This document shows positions 1 to 12,055 of a DNA stretch of 64,000 bases, piece by piece (position 1 is the first letter of the stretch; each line of letters opens with the position of its first letter). The stretch is taken from contig NC_089238.1 in assembly GCF_963924675.1 (NCBI RefSeq), positions 45,526,879-45,590,878 of the forward strand, given 5' to 3'. The position numbers and the translations under genes were made by a program. Origin of the DNA: Phocoena phocoena (Eukaryota > Chordata > Mammalia > Artiodactyla > Phocoenidae). Below the pieces are notes generated by a model, which saw nothing but the letters and a program-made list of their open reading frames with translations, was not told the DNA's origin and did not search any database.

Positions 1-1798
1 CCTTAGGTATTTCATTTCTGATATACCCTGTCACTCTCAGAGGGAATTAAAGTTTAATAAAAAAGGAATAACAGAGAAATGTAATCTAAGAATACTAATT
101 AATAACTTTAGCTCCACCAGAATGAGATTCTGTAATAAATGGTAGGCTGTCAGTTGCTAAATCATGAAATATTGCAGAGAGGAAAAAGGCGACATACCCT
201 TTCACAACATGGCTTGTTATGTTAAAACTGTTAGTGGTAGGGAAGTTTTGTACTTGTTAATCACTTTCGTTTTTGCATCGCTGTTTGTAATTACAATTAC
301 ACAGATGGTTCCTAAAAAGATAGTGTGTTCTTAGCAATTAAAATCATGGCAAGCAGCTTTTCCTCTTCCCCAACATACAATTAAACTGAATAGAATCACA
401 CACTCTGTGGGTTCCTCAGAGAAAAGGTTCTGTGCAGATTCAAGTATATTAGCATTCTCTTCTCCAGCCCTGACAGCTTGACCCCTGCAAACTGAGAACA
501 TTAAAGCTGGCAGAGAACTTCCAAACTTGGGTTTTAGGAAGTAGTTACCCCTCTCTGCCCTCTTCCCAAGTCCTAGTCTTGCCATATGGGGATTAATAGA
601 ATAGGTTTTTAAATGGGATCTTTGGAACAACCTCTAACAACCATTGGATGTGTTGTTTCCAATATGGTTTTCTAAATTCTGGGAGCTCAGCTAGCCCATG
701 AAATTCCTCAAGGGCACAGGATAATTTGTCCTTTTTTTCTTTGCCAGACAACTAATGACGTTTGCTTGTGGAAAAAAAAATTCTCTCATTTCAGAGTTTT
801 TAATCTAAAGAATGTAGAATTTACTTTGGGTTCTAGGGAAACCAAATTCTACCTTATTTAAGATCCCTATTACAACAAATTAACTTGAGGAGATTTTTCA
901 ACAAGGAGTCAGCACCCCATGATATATTTCACTAGTTGATATATGGCTTTGTGGCCAGTGTCCCTTCCTTGACCCAGACCTCAGCAGTGTTAATGGGTCT
1001 CCCCTAGAGCAGTGGAGTTGGAGCCCGTGGTGGTCTGCTCACAGATGAAACCTTGGAAATAAGTGTTTTGTTTGCAAGAGCATAAATACACCCAAGTACA
1101 CTTTCAATGATTTTTAGGTACAGGCTTTTGTGCCCACAAGTAAGCAGTTATTTGCTGGTATAATTAACCATCTGCACCTTATTATGAGGGTGCAGCTGGC
1201 TAATTATGCCCAGCGCCTGTAGGGCAGGTTAAACTTCTCATCTGCATAAGAAGTGGATTTGCAGTAAAGGACACTGACCTTTACAAATGAGTCCCTAAAT
1301 TTAACCAGTTCAGTTTGAGGTCACCACTCATGGATTTTTGTTTTGTTTTGTTTCGCTTAGAAGAGAAACTTATGTATGGGTAATGATGTTTCTATTTGTA
1401 AAGTAATGAATACAGAGCCATAGGACAGACATATTATTATGAGTCAGGGACAAATGATATCCCTGCTGAGTTCAAATTATTTTGGTTTCTCATTTTGGAA
1501 AAGTCGTACATCAGTGTGGAGTTAGTATTCATGAACTTGTATGAATGACAACTTGGACCATCATTGAGACTTCAAATGGGGTAATTTGTGTATGAACCAT
1601 TTCAAAATCATTTTCAGCAATAGTTCATTATTCTTGTGACTTATTGGATGGATTGTTTGAGACAATAGCAGAATACTGGAGAGCACAATCTAACATATCA
1701 GTGTTGGTTAAATTCACAGTCAATGCCAATTAACTAAGTGTGAAGTAGGTCTGCTCTGGTGAATCTTCCCACATGTGTTTGTCCAAAATTGTCTTTAA
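1..1798. other. Unique non-coding sequence
   Basis: I see no recognisable repeat and no credible exon. A 99-codon minus-strand open frame (331-630) has no family resemblance and no splice context. The segment contains the strong hairpin at 1154-1214 and scattered TAAT and E-box motifs around it, so it may hold a regulatory element. Confidence 0.5.
1154..1214. other. 61-base hairpin with paired E-box + homeodomain motifs
   Basis: The left arm (1154-1178) pairs with the right arm (1189-1214) around a 10-base loop: 22 Watson-Crick pairs, one G-T pair, two mismatches and one bulged base. Read outward from the loop, each arm carries an E-box directly followed by a TAATTA site: CAGATGGTTAATTA on one and CAGCTGGCTAATTA on the other, with the same spacing. 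It could be a palindromic enhancer core, a small RNA precursor, or the remnant of a palindromic DNA transposon. Confidence 0.6.
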
Positions 1799-2357
1799 TC
1801 TACTCTTACTCTTGAAAGATATTTTTGCTGGTTATAGAATTAAAAGATGGCATTTTTTTCTTTCAGAATTAATAGATGGCAGTTTTTTCTTCCAGCACAT
1901 TTGAATGCATCATTCTACCATTTTCTGTCTTCCATTATATTGAGAAATGAGCTCTCAATCGAACCATGGCTCCTTTGAAGATAATGTCTTTTTTATTGGC
2001 CTTTCTAATGATTTATCTGTTTATTTTTGGTTTTCTTTACCATCTCTAAGATGAGTCTAGGTATGGATTTTTCCCCCATCTGTCAAGCTTGGGATTTGTT
2101 GGACTTCTTGAATCTATATATTGTTCTTTTACAACATTTCAGTAAAATTCTCAGCTGTCGTTTTTTAGATATTGCCTCTGACTCACCTCTTTTCTCTCAG
2201 GGCTCCAGTGATATCAGATCTCTCTCCTCTCTCCCTTAAGTCACTTGTATACCCAAGAAATTTCTAAATTTAGTTACTGTATCTTTCATTGCTAGATGTT
2301 CTATTTGGATCTTTCGAAATCTTCTATACAACTTCCCCCTTACAACATTCTGTTCTT
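1799..2357 (-). repeat. Old L1 (L1M-type) fragment, antisense
   Basis: The sequence follows the pattern of the complement of an ancient mammalian L1 near ORF1, including the 'tttttgctggttatagaatt' and 'cttccagcacatttgaa' stretches. It is broken by the younger L1 at 2369. The open frames inside it are fossil or chance frames. Confidence 0.65.
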
Positions 2358-2368
2358 AAAAATTTCCG

Positions 2369-4402
2369 GGGGAGGAGCTTCAAGATGGTGGAAGAGTAAG
2401 ATGTGTAGGTCACCTTCCTCCCCACAAATACATCAGAAATACATCTACATGTGGAACAGCTCCTACAGAACACCTACTGAACGCTGGCAGAAGACCTCAG
2501 ACCTCCCTAAAGGCAAGAAACTCCCCCACGTACCTGGGTAGGGCAAAAGAAAAAAGAAAAATCAGAGACAAAAGAATAGGGACGGGACCTGCACCAGTGG
2601 GAGGGAGCTGTGAAGGAGGAAAGGTTTCCACACACTAGGATGCCCCTATGTGGGCGGAGACTGCCGGTGGCGGAGCGGGGAAGCTTCGGAGCCACGGAGG
2701 AGAGCTCATCCACAGGGGTGCGGAGTGCAAAGTGGAGAGATTCCCGCACAGAGGATCGGTGCCGACCAGCACTTACCAGTCCAAGAGGCTTGTCTGCTCA
2801 CCTGCCGGGGTGGGTGGGTGCTGGGAGCTGAGGCTCCGGCTTCTTCGCAGGTCAGACCCCAGGGAAAGGACTGGGGTTGGCTGCGTGAACACAGCCTGAA
2901 GGGGACCAGTGTGCCACAGCTAGCGGGGAGGGAGTCCGGGAAAAGTCTGGAACTGCCGAAGAGGCAAGAGACTTTTTCTTCCCTCTTTGTTTCCTGGTGC
3001 AGAAGGAGAGGGGATTAAGAGCACCACTTAAAGGAGCTCCAGAGATGGGCGCGAGCCACGGCTATCAGCGCGAACCCCAGAGACGGGCATGAGACGCTGC
3101 TGCTGCAACCACCAAGAAGCCTGTGTGCAAGCACACATCACTGTCCACACCTCCCCTCCCGGGAGCCTGTGCAGCCTGCCACTGTCAGGGTCCTGTGATC
3201 CAGGGACAACTTCCCCGACAGAATGCACGGCGTGCCTCAGGCTGGTGCAATGTCATTCTGGGCTCTGCTGCCGCAGGCTCGCCCCACACTCCGTACCCCT
3301 CCCTCCCCCCAGCCTGAGTGAGCCAGAGCCCCCGAATCAGCAGCTTCTTTAACCCCATCCTGTCTGAGCGAAAAACAGACGCCCTCCAGCGACCTACACA
3401 CAGAGGCGGGGCCAAATCCAAAGCTGAGCCCCTGGGAGCTGTGAGAACAAAGAGGAGAAAGAGAAATCTCTCCCAGCAGCCTCAGAAGCAGCAGATTAAA
3501 GCTCCACAATCAACTTGATGTACCCTGCATCTGTGGAATACATGAATAGACAATGAATCATCCCAAATTGAGGAGGTGGACTTTGAGAGCAAGATTTATG
3601 ATTTTTTCCCCTTTTTCTCTTTTTGTGAGTGTGTATGCGTATGCTTCTGGGTGTGATTTTCTTTGTATAGGTTTGCTTTTACCATTTGTCCTAGGGTTCT
3701 GTCTGTCCGTTTTTTTTTTGTTTTGTTTTTCTTTTTTAGTATAGTTTTCAGTGCTTGTTATCATTGGTGAATTTGCTTTTTGGTTTGGTTCTTTCTTTTT
3801 TATTATTACTTAAAATTTTTTTTTAATAATTATTTTTTGTGTTTTATTTTAATAACTTTTTATTTATTTTATCTTTTTCTTTCTTTCTTTCTTTTCTCCC
3901 TTTTATTCTGAGCTGTGTGGACGACAGGCTCTTGGTGCTCCAGCCAGGCATCAGGGCTGTGCCTCTGAGATAGGAGAGCCAAGTTCAGGACGTTGGTCCA
4001 CCAGAGACCTCCCAGCTCCATGTAATATCAAATGGCGAAAATCTCCCAGGGATCTCCATCTCAAAGCCAAGACCCAGCTCCACTCAACGATCAGCAAGCT
4101 ACAGTGCTGGACACCAAACAACTGGCAAGACAGGAACAAAACCACACCCATTAGCAGAGAGGCTGCCTAAAATCATAATAAGGTCACAGACACCCCAAAA
4201 CACACCATCAGACGTGGACCTGCTCACCAGAAAGACCAGATCCAGCCTTATCGACCAGAGCACAGGCACTAGTCCCCTCCACCAGGAAGCCTACACAACC
4301 CATTGAACTAACCTTAGCCACTGGAGGCAGAAACCAAAAACAACGGGAACTACAAACCTGCAGCCTCAAAAAGGACACCCCAAACACAGTAAGTTAAGCA
4401 AA
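2369..4402 (+). promoter_or_regulatory. L1 5' untranslated region (internal promoter region)
   Basis: The long GC- and CpG-rich 5' UTR (richest about 2600-3500) precedes ORF1 and changes to a T-rich stretch at about 3600-3900. Internal promoters of L1 lie in this part of the element (family knowledge). The many open frames here on both strands (for example 2650-3018 plus and 3237-3509 minus) are best explained by GC-rich composition. Confidence 0.75.
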
Positions 4403-5291
4403 ATGAGAAGACAGAGAAACACACTGCAGATGAAGGAGCAAGGTAAAAACCCACCAGACCAAACAAATGAAGAGGAAATAGGCAGTCTACCTGAAAAAGA
4501 ATTCAGAGTAATGATAGTAAAGATGATCCAAAATCTTGGAAATAGAATGGAGAAAATACAAGGAACGTTTAACAAGGACCTAGAAGAACTAAAGAGCAAA
4601 CAAACAATGACGAGCAACACAATAAATGAAATTTAAAATTCTCTAGAAGGAATCAATAACAGAATAACTGAGGCAGAAGAACGGATAAGTGACCTGGAAG
4701 ATAAAATAGTGGAAATAACTACCACAGAGCAGAATAAAGAACAAAGAATGAAAAGACTTGAGGACAGTCTCACAGACCTCTGGGATGATATTAAATGCAC
4801 CAACATTCGAATTATAGAGGTTCCAGAAGAAGAAGAGAAAAAGAAAGGGACTGAGAAAATATTTGAAGAGATTATAGTTGAAAATTTCCCTAATATGGGA
4901 AAGGAAATAGTTAATCAAGTCCAGGAAGCACAGAGAGTCCCATACAGGATAAATCCAAGGAGAAACACACCGAGACACATGTTAATCAAACTATCAAAAA
5001 TTAAATACAGTGAAAAAATATTAAAAGCAGCAAGGGAAAAACAACACATAACATACAAGGAATCCGCATGAGGTTAACAGCTGATCTTTCAGCAGAAACT
5101 CTGCAAGCCAGAAGGGAGTGACAGGATATATTTAAAGTGATGAAAGGGAAAAACCTACAACCAAGATAACTCTATCCAGCAAGGATCTCATTCAAATTTG
5201 ATGGAGAAATTAAAAGCTTTACAGGCAAGCAAAAGCTAAGAGAATTCACAACCAAACCAGCTTTACAACAAATGCTAAAGAACTTCTCTAG
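4403..5291 (+). pseudogene. L1 ORF1 (RNA-binding chaperone), inactivated
   Basis: ORF1 begins MRRQRNTLQMKEQGKNPPDQ at 4403 and encodes the coiled-coil and nucleic-acid chaperone protein of L1. A TAA at 4634-4636 interrupts the frame, which resumes in the same frame (4709-5071) through the coiled coil and RRM-like part. A frameshift near 5060 and further stops break the C-terminal domain. The natural end would be the TAG at 5289-5291. The protein cannot be made whole. Confidence 0.88.
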
Positions 5292-5350
5292 GCATGCAAC
5301 ACAAGAGAAGGAGAAGACCTACAATGACAAACTCAAAACAATTAAGAAAA

Positions 5351-5428
5351 TGGTATATCGGTAATTACCTTAAATGTAAATGGATTAAATGGTATATCGA
5401 TAATTACCTTAAATGTAAATGGATTAAA
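5351..5428 (+). repeat. 39-bp tandem duplication in L1 ORF2 start
   Basis: Two adjacent 39-base units (5351-5389 and 5390-5428) differ at a single base. They cover the first endonuclease strand region, so the second unit is an extra copy that arose within this L1 or its direct source. Confidence 0.92.
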
Positions 5429-8400
5429 TGCTCCAACCAAAAGACATAGACTGGCTTGAATGGATACAAAAACAAGAGCCGTATATATGCTGCCTACAAA
5501 ACACCGACTTACGACCTAGGGACACATACAGACTGAAAGTGAGGGTATGGGAAAAGATATTCCATGCAAATGGAAATCAAAAGAAAGCTGGAGTAGCAAT
5601 TCTCCTATCAGACAAAATAGACTTTAAAACAAAGACTATTACAAGAGACAAAGACACTACATAATGATCAAGGGATCAATCCAAGAAGAAGATATAACAA
5701 TTGTACATATTTATGCACCCAACATAGGAGCACCTCAATACATAAGGCAAATACTAACAGCCATAAAACGGGAAATCGACAATAACACAATCATAGTAGG
5801 GGACTTTAACACCCCACTTTCACCAATGGACAGATCATCCAAAATGAAAATAAATAAGGAAACACAAGCTTTAAATGATAAATTAAACAAGATGGGCTTA
5901 ATTGATGTTTATAGGACATTCCATCCAAAAACAACAGAATACACTTTCTTCTCAAGTGCTCATGGAACATTCTCCAGGATAGATCATATCTTGGGTCACA
6001 AATGAAGCCTTGGTAAATTTAAGAAAAAATCATATCAAGTATCTTTTCTGACCACAACACCATGAGACTAGATATCAATTACAGGAGAAAATCTGTAGAA
6101 AATACAAGCACATGGGGGCTAAATAATACACTACTTAATAACGAAGAGATCACTGAAGAAATCAAAGAGGAAATCAAAAAATACCTGGAAACAAATAACA
6201 GTGAAAACATGACAACCCAAAACTTATGGGCTGCAGCAAAAGCTGTTCTAAGAGACCAGTTTATAGCAATACAATCGTACCTTAAGAAACAAGAAACATC
6301 TCAAATAAACAACCTAACCTTACACCTAAAGCAATTAGAGAGAGAAGAAGAAAAAAAACCCAAAGTTAGAAGAAGGAAAGAAATCATAAAAATCAGATCA
6401 GAAATAACTGAAAAAGAAATGAAGGAAATGATAGCAAAATTCAATAAAACTAAAAGCTGGTTCTTTGAGAAGATAAGCAAAATTGATAAACCCTTAGCTG
6501 GACTCATCAGGAAAAAAAGGGAGAATACTCAAATCAATAGAATTAGAAACGAAAAAGGGGAGGTAATAGTTGACACTGCAGAAATACAAAGGATCATGAG
6601 AGATTACTACAAGCAACTATATGCCAATAAAACGGACAACCTGGAAGAAATGGACAAATTCTTAGAAATACAGACTTCCGAGACCAAACCAGGAAGAAAC
6701 AGACAATATGAACAGACCAATCAGAAGCACTGAAATTGACACTGTGATTAAAAATCTTCCAACAAACAAAAGCCCAGGACCAGATGGCTTCATAGGCGAA
6801 TTCTATCAGACATTTAGAGAAGAGCTAACACCTATCCTTCTAAAACTCTTCCAAAATATAGCAGAGCGAGGAACATTCCCAAACTCATTGTACGAGGCCA
6901 CCATCACCCTGATACCAAAACCAGACAAGGATGTCACAAAAAAAAACTATAGGCCAATATCACTGATGAACATAGATGCAAAAATCCTCAACAGAATATT
7001 AGCAAACAGAATCCAACAGCGCATGAAAAGGATCATACACCATGATCAAGTGGGGTTTGTCTCAGGAATGCAAGGATTCTTCAGTATACGCAAATCAATC
7101 AATGTGACACACCGTATTAACAAGTTGAAGTAGAAAAACTGTATGATCATCTCAATAGATGCAGAGAAAGCTTTCTACAAAATTCAACACCCATTTATGA
7201 TAAAAACCCTGCAGAAAGTAGGCATAGAGGGAACTTACCTCAACCTAATAAAGGCCATATATGACAAACCCACAGCCAACATCGTCCTCAATGGTGAAAA
7301 ACTGAAACCATTTCCACTAAGATCAGGAACAAGACAAGGTTGCCCACTCTCACCACTATTATTCAACATACTTTTGGAAGTTTTAGCCACAGCAATCAGA
7401 GTAGAACAAGAAATACAAGGAATCCAAATCAGAAAAGAAGAAGTAAAGCTGTCACTGTTTGCAGATGACATGATACTATACATAGAGAATCCTAAAGATG
7501 CTACCAGAAAACTACTAGAGCTAATCAATGAATTTGGTAAAGAAGCAGGGTACAAAATGAATGCACAGAAATGTCTTGCATTCCTATACAGTAATGATGA
7601 AAAATCTGAAAGTGAAATTAAGAAAACACTCCCATTTACCACTGCAACAAAAAGAATAAAATACCTAGGAATAAACCTACCTAAGGAGACAAAAGACCTG
7701 TATGCAGAAAACTATAAGACAGTGATGAAAGAAATTAAAGGTGATACAAATAGATGGAGAGATATACCATGTTCTTGGATTGGAAGAATCAACATTGTGA
7801 AAATGACTATACTACCCAAAGCAATCTACAGATTCAGTGCAATCCCTATGAAACTACCACTGGCATTTTTCACAGAACTACACAAAAAGTTTCACATTAT
7901 GTATGGAAACACAAATGACCCCAAATAGCCAAAGCAATCTTCAGAAAGAAAAACGGAGCTGGAGGATTCAGGCTCCTGGACTTCAGACTATACTACAATG
8001 CTACAGTAATCAAGACAGTATGGTACTGGCACAAAAACAGAAATATAGATCAATGGAACAGGATAGAAAGCCCAGAGATAAACCCACTCACATATGGTCA
8101 CCTTATCTTTGATAAAGACAAGAATATACAATGGAGAAAAGACAGTCTCTTCAATAAGTGGGGCTGGGAAGACTGGACAGCTACATGTAAAGGAATGAAA
8201 TTAGAACACTCCCTAACACCATACACAAAAATAAACTCAAAATGGATTAAAGACCTAAATGTAAGGCCAGACACTATAAAACTCTTAGAGGAAAACATAG
8301 GAAGAACACTCTATGATATAAATCACAGCAAGATCCTTTTTGACCCACCTCCTAGAGAAATGGAAATAAAAACAAAAATAAACACATGGGACCTAATGAA

Positions 8401-9090
8401 ACTTAAAAGCTTTTGCACAGCAAAGGAAACTGTAAACAAAATGAAAAGACAACCCTCAGAATGGGAGAAAGTATTTGCAAATGAAGCAACTGACAAAGGA
8501 TTAATCTCCAGAATTTACAAGCAGCTCATGCAGCTCAATATGAAAAAACATCCCAATCGAAAAATGGGCAGAAGACCTAAATAGACATTTCTCCAAAGAA
8601 GATATACAGATTGCCAACAAACACGTGAAAGGATGCTCAACGTCATTAATCATTAGAGAAATGCAAATCAAAACTACAATGTGATATCATCTCACACCGG
8701 TCAGAATGGCCATCATCAAAAAATCTAGAAACAATAAATGCTGGAGAGGGTGTGGAGAAAAGGAAACCCTCATACACTGTTGGTGGAAATGTAAATTGAT
8801 ACAGCCTCTATGGAGAACAGTATGGAGGCTCCTTGAAAAGCTAAAAACAGAACTACCATACAACCGAGCAATCCCACTACTGGGCATATACCTTGAGAAA
8901 ACCATAATTCAAAAAGAGTCATGTACCACAATATTCATTGCAGCTCTATTTACAATAGCCAGTAGTTGGAAGCAACCAATGTGTCCATTGACAGATGAAT
9001 GGATAAAGAAGATGTGGCACATATATAGAATGGAATATTACTCAGCCATAAAAAGAAACGAAATTGAGTTATTTGTAGTGAGGTGGATGG

Positions 9091-9152
9091 ACCTGGAGTC
9101 TGTCATACAGAGTGAAGTTGGATCTAGAGTCTGTTATACAGAGTGAAGTAAG
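9091..9152 (+). repeat. 31-bp tandem duplication near L1 ORF2 end
   Basis: Units 9091-9121 and 9122-9152 share the 'agtctgt.atacagagtgaagt' pattern with about five differences. The related L1 at 24433-25457 has only one such unit. Confidence 0.8.
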
Positions 9153-9567
9153 TCAGAAAGAGAAAAACAAATGCCATATGCTAGCACATGTATATGGAAT
9201 CTAAAAGAAAAAAACCATGGTCATGAAGAACCTAGGGGCAGGACAGGAATAAAGACGCAGACCTCTTAGAGAATGGACTTGAGGATATGGGGAGGGGGAA
9301 GGGTAAGCTGGGACAAAGTGAGAGAGTGGTAGTGTATATATGTCTATATATAGACTACCAAATGTAAAACAGCTAGCTAGTGGGAAGCATTCGCATAGCA
9401 CAGGGAGATCAGCTCGGTGCTTTGTGACCAGCTAGAAGGATGGGATAGGGAGGGTGCTAGGGAGGGAGATGGAAGAGGGAAGATATATGGGGATATACGT
9501 ATATGTATAACTGATTCACTTTGTTATAAAGCAGAAACTAACACACCATTCTAAAGAGTTATACTCC

Positions 9568-9573
9568 AATAAA
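9568..9573 (+). terminator. L1 polyadenylation signal AATAAA
   Basis: AATAAA lies about 10 bases before the A-rich end and target duplication of the L1, the normal place for its 3' processing signal. Confidence 0.75.
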
Positions 9574-9639
9574 AATGTAAAAAAAATTTCCGAATCAAAA
9601 GAAAACTTGAAATAATAGTACCTAAATATCCTTTACTTA

Positions 9640-11300
9640 GAGTCATCAGTTGTTAACATTCTGCCACATTTGCTTTTGATTCATTTTTTTTCTCCTCTCT
9701 CTCTCTCTCTTTTTTAAACTACTTGGGAGCAAGTTTATAACTTCCGGAAGAGAGGTATCATGACACTGCTCCTTTAAATACATTAGCAGGTATTTCCTAA
9801 GAAGAAGAACATTCTTTCACATAGTCACAATAGTGTTTTCACAGTCCATAAACTTAAAATTGTTACAGTATTATCTAATACATTCCATATTAATATTTCC
9901 CCCAGTTTTCAGTAATGCCCCTTGTTGGTTGTTTTTTTTTTAAATTAAATTCAGGATCCAGCCAAGGATCATATGCTTCAATGAATTTTTAAGCTTTGTA
10001 GTCTCCTTTAGTGTAGAACAGTTCCCTTGACATTTTGTGGGGGTTTTGTTGATTTTTGCTTTTCAGGACATTAACATTTTTGAAGTGTCTGTTTTTACAG
10101 AATTGCTGTATCATTTTTTTAAAATTTATTTTTATTTATTTTTGGCTGTGTTGGGCCTTTGTTGCTGCGTGCGGGCTTTTCTCTAGTTGCGGTGAGCGGG
10201 GGCTACTCTTCGTTGCGGTGCGCAGGCGTCTCATTGCAGTGGCTTCTCTTGTTGCAGAGCATGGGCTCTAGGCACGCGGGCTTCAATAGTTGTGGCACAC
10301 GGGCTCAGTAGTTGTGGCTCGCAGGCTCTAGAGCGCAGGCTCGGTAGTTGTGGCGCACGGGCTTAGTTGCTTCGCAGCATGTGGGATCTTCCTGGACCAG
10401 GGCTCGAACCTGTGTCCCCTGCATTGGCAGGTGGATTCTTAACCACTGTACCACCTGGGAAAGCCGCTGTATCATTTTTCGTTATAGATTCCTGTGTCCT
10501 GAAGAGATCTTCAAGCTTATCTGTTAGTACTTCAGACCCAGTAAGCATAGTTGTTTTATAGTCTGTATCCATTAAGTCTCCTCTATGAAATCTTTGATGA
10601 TCTTTCTCCTGTCTGTAGTTTCTGTTAATTTTGCTCATGGTGTCTTGTCTTCTTGTGTGTTTGCTTGTTTTTGTTCCTCATTATCTTTGAAATATTATTT
10701 GTAGGGATTTTTATTTTTTGAGTCTGGTAAGGTGGTGCCTTACTCCATAGTAGATTTATATTTGCTTCTGCCAGACACGTCAGGATTTGTTAGTCTGGGA
10801 CTAAAGTAAACCTAGCTCATGGCTTGAAGTTCTGTAGATGGTTTAAGTGGTAGGGAACTGGGCTGCAAATTTGAGTCAGAAGTGACCCCACCTTTTGGGG
10901 TATTTTTTTCCCCTTCTTTTTCTTTTTATTCTCTGTCTCTGATGAGCACCATGACAAATTTTACTTTGGCTTTCTGGGGATGGTGATGGAGTGGCCAGTT
11001 TTAACTGTGGGCCCCAGCCTAAAGTGAAAAAGATCTCTCATTATACTTCCCATCTTGAGTGGACTCTAATCATTAACTTCTCTCTCTTTGCCCAGCAAGG
11101 CCAGCTAAACCAAAGCCCAGATTTTTCTGTACTAGCAAATGCTGTAGGGCAAAAGTGGCTCTGGGTTCTAATGCTTTGCTGACTTCTCTGGTGTTTGATT
11201 TCCTTTAGATTTTTGTCTGGTAATTCTGACTATCTTGAAAGCTCTTTAATACTTTTAAGGAGATAAAAAAATTTTTTTTTCACCTGGAATTTTTAGTTGT
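9640..11300 (-). repeat. Old L1M-type element, antisense, split by a SINE
   Basis: The text matches the complement of an ancient L1 (for example the 'tttagtgtagaacagttccc' and 'ttttgctcatggtgtcttgt' stretches). The CHR SINE at 10119-10465 interrupts it. The same family recurs at 31210-31720 and 55614-56260. The right border is approximate. Confidence 0.55.
10119..10465 (-). mobile_element. CHR-type SINE
   Basis: This is a full-length minus-strand copy: an A/T-rich tail on the left, a tRNA-derived head with the B-box region near 10410, and the 5' end on the right. Exact 14-base target duplications GCTGTATCATTTTT are at 10105-10118 and 10466-10479. Confidence 0.93.
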
Positions 11301-11643
11301 ATTCACATGACTTGTTGGTTCATGTAACTGTTACCTGCTGTTAGTGGAAATGGAGGTCCTCTTTAATTTTAATTTGTTGTCCTTATTAGAGATATGGGCT
11401 GGATACAGATGTTTTTCATACTTTTAATGGGAATTGATCTGGCCAAGCCCTGTGAAAGCACCACAGTCAGAGTTTCCTAGTCAACATTTAGCAGTGTGAT
11501 AACTGAAAGAAGAAAAATGGCCCTGTTACATGCTATACAGCTCAAGTACAGTGTTTTAGTTTGTAACCAATCTCTGTCATTGGTTTTTCATTACTGAATT
11601 CTGTTATGACAGCCATCCAGTATGAATTAAAAGAATTCCGTTT
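11301..11643. other. Unique non-coding sequence
   Basis: I see no recognisable repeat, exon or motif between the old L1 and the SINE insertion site. Confidence 0.4.
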
Positions 11644-11658
11644 GACATTTGACATTTT

Positions 11659-12040
11659 TTTTTTTTTTTTTTTTTAAGCCATATTTAATTATTAAATACA
11701 ACTGTATTTATTTGTGACTGCCTTATACCTGCTTTGTGTTTTTTTTTAAATTAATTTATTTATTTTATATTTATTTTTAGCTGTGTTGGGTCTTCATTTC
11801 TGTGTGAGGGCTTTCTCCAGCTGCAGCGAGTGGGGGCCACTCTTCATCGCGGTGCGCGGGCCTCTCACTGTCGTGGCTTCTCCCGTTGAGGAGCACAGGC
11901 TCCAGACGCGCAGGCTCAGTAGTCGTGGCTCACAGGCCCAGCCTCTCTGCGGCATGTGGGATCTTCCCGGACCGGGCCACGAACCCATGTCCCCTGCATT
12001 GGCAGGCGGATTCTTAACCACTGCGCCACCAGGGAAGCCC
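11659..12040 (-). mobile_element. CHR-type SINE with apparent 3'-transduced flank
   Basis: The SINE body is about 11738-12040. Beyond its A-rich tail there are about 60 bases of unrelated DNA (11676-11738) and then a second, longer A-tail (poly-T at 11656-11675 on this strand). The target duplication GACATTTGACATTTT (11644-11658 and 12041-12055) encloses all of it. So SINE and extra segment were inserted together, as expected from read-through transcription of a source copy. Confidence 0.8.
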
Positions 12041-12055
12041 GACATTTGACATTTT

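Larger units (their letters stand above)
5324..9204 (+). pseudogene. L1 ORF2 (endonuclease/reverse transcriptase), inactivated
   Basis: Fragments in several frames follow the order of L1 ORF2: the endonuclease (5428-6005, including GDFNTPL and the SDHN region near 6050), a linker (6062-6733), reverse transcriptase (6708-7928, with FADD encoded at 7458-7469), and the C-terminal cysteine-rich part (8706-9146). The catalytic FADD is intact, but at least seven frame breaks separate the pieces. Two private tandem duplications (5351-5428 and 9091-9152) add further damage. The end corresponds to TAA at 9202-9204. Confidence 0.9.
2369..9581 (+). mobile_element. Near full-length cetacean L1 retrotransposon
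   Basis: The 7.2-kb element starts with GGGGAGGAGCTTCAAGATGG, has a GC-rich 5' UTR, broken ORF1 and ORF2, a 3' UTR with AATAAA and an A-rich end. It is flanked by an exact 11-base target duplication AAAAATTTCCG at 2358-2368 and 9582-9592, which proves insertion as one full-length copy. It lies in the same direction as HYDIN, about 26 kb before the start codon. Many stops and frameshifts make it inactive. The truncated copy at 24433-25457 is a close relative. Confidence 0.95.

Noticed and set aside
331..630. 99-codon minus-strand open frame
   Set aside because: No family resemblance, no splice sites in register and no support from neighbours; expected by chance in 64 kb.
2296..3518. Many open frames of 60-120 codons on both strands at 2296-3518
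   Set aside because: They lie in the GC-rich 5' UTR of the L1, where stop codons are rare by composition; none resembles a known protein or shows a start context of note.
10400..10465. tRNA-like A and B box sequences in SINE heads
   Set aside because: They are SINE promoter relics; no cloverleaf or anticodon arm of a functional tRNA is kept.
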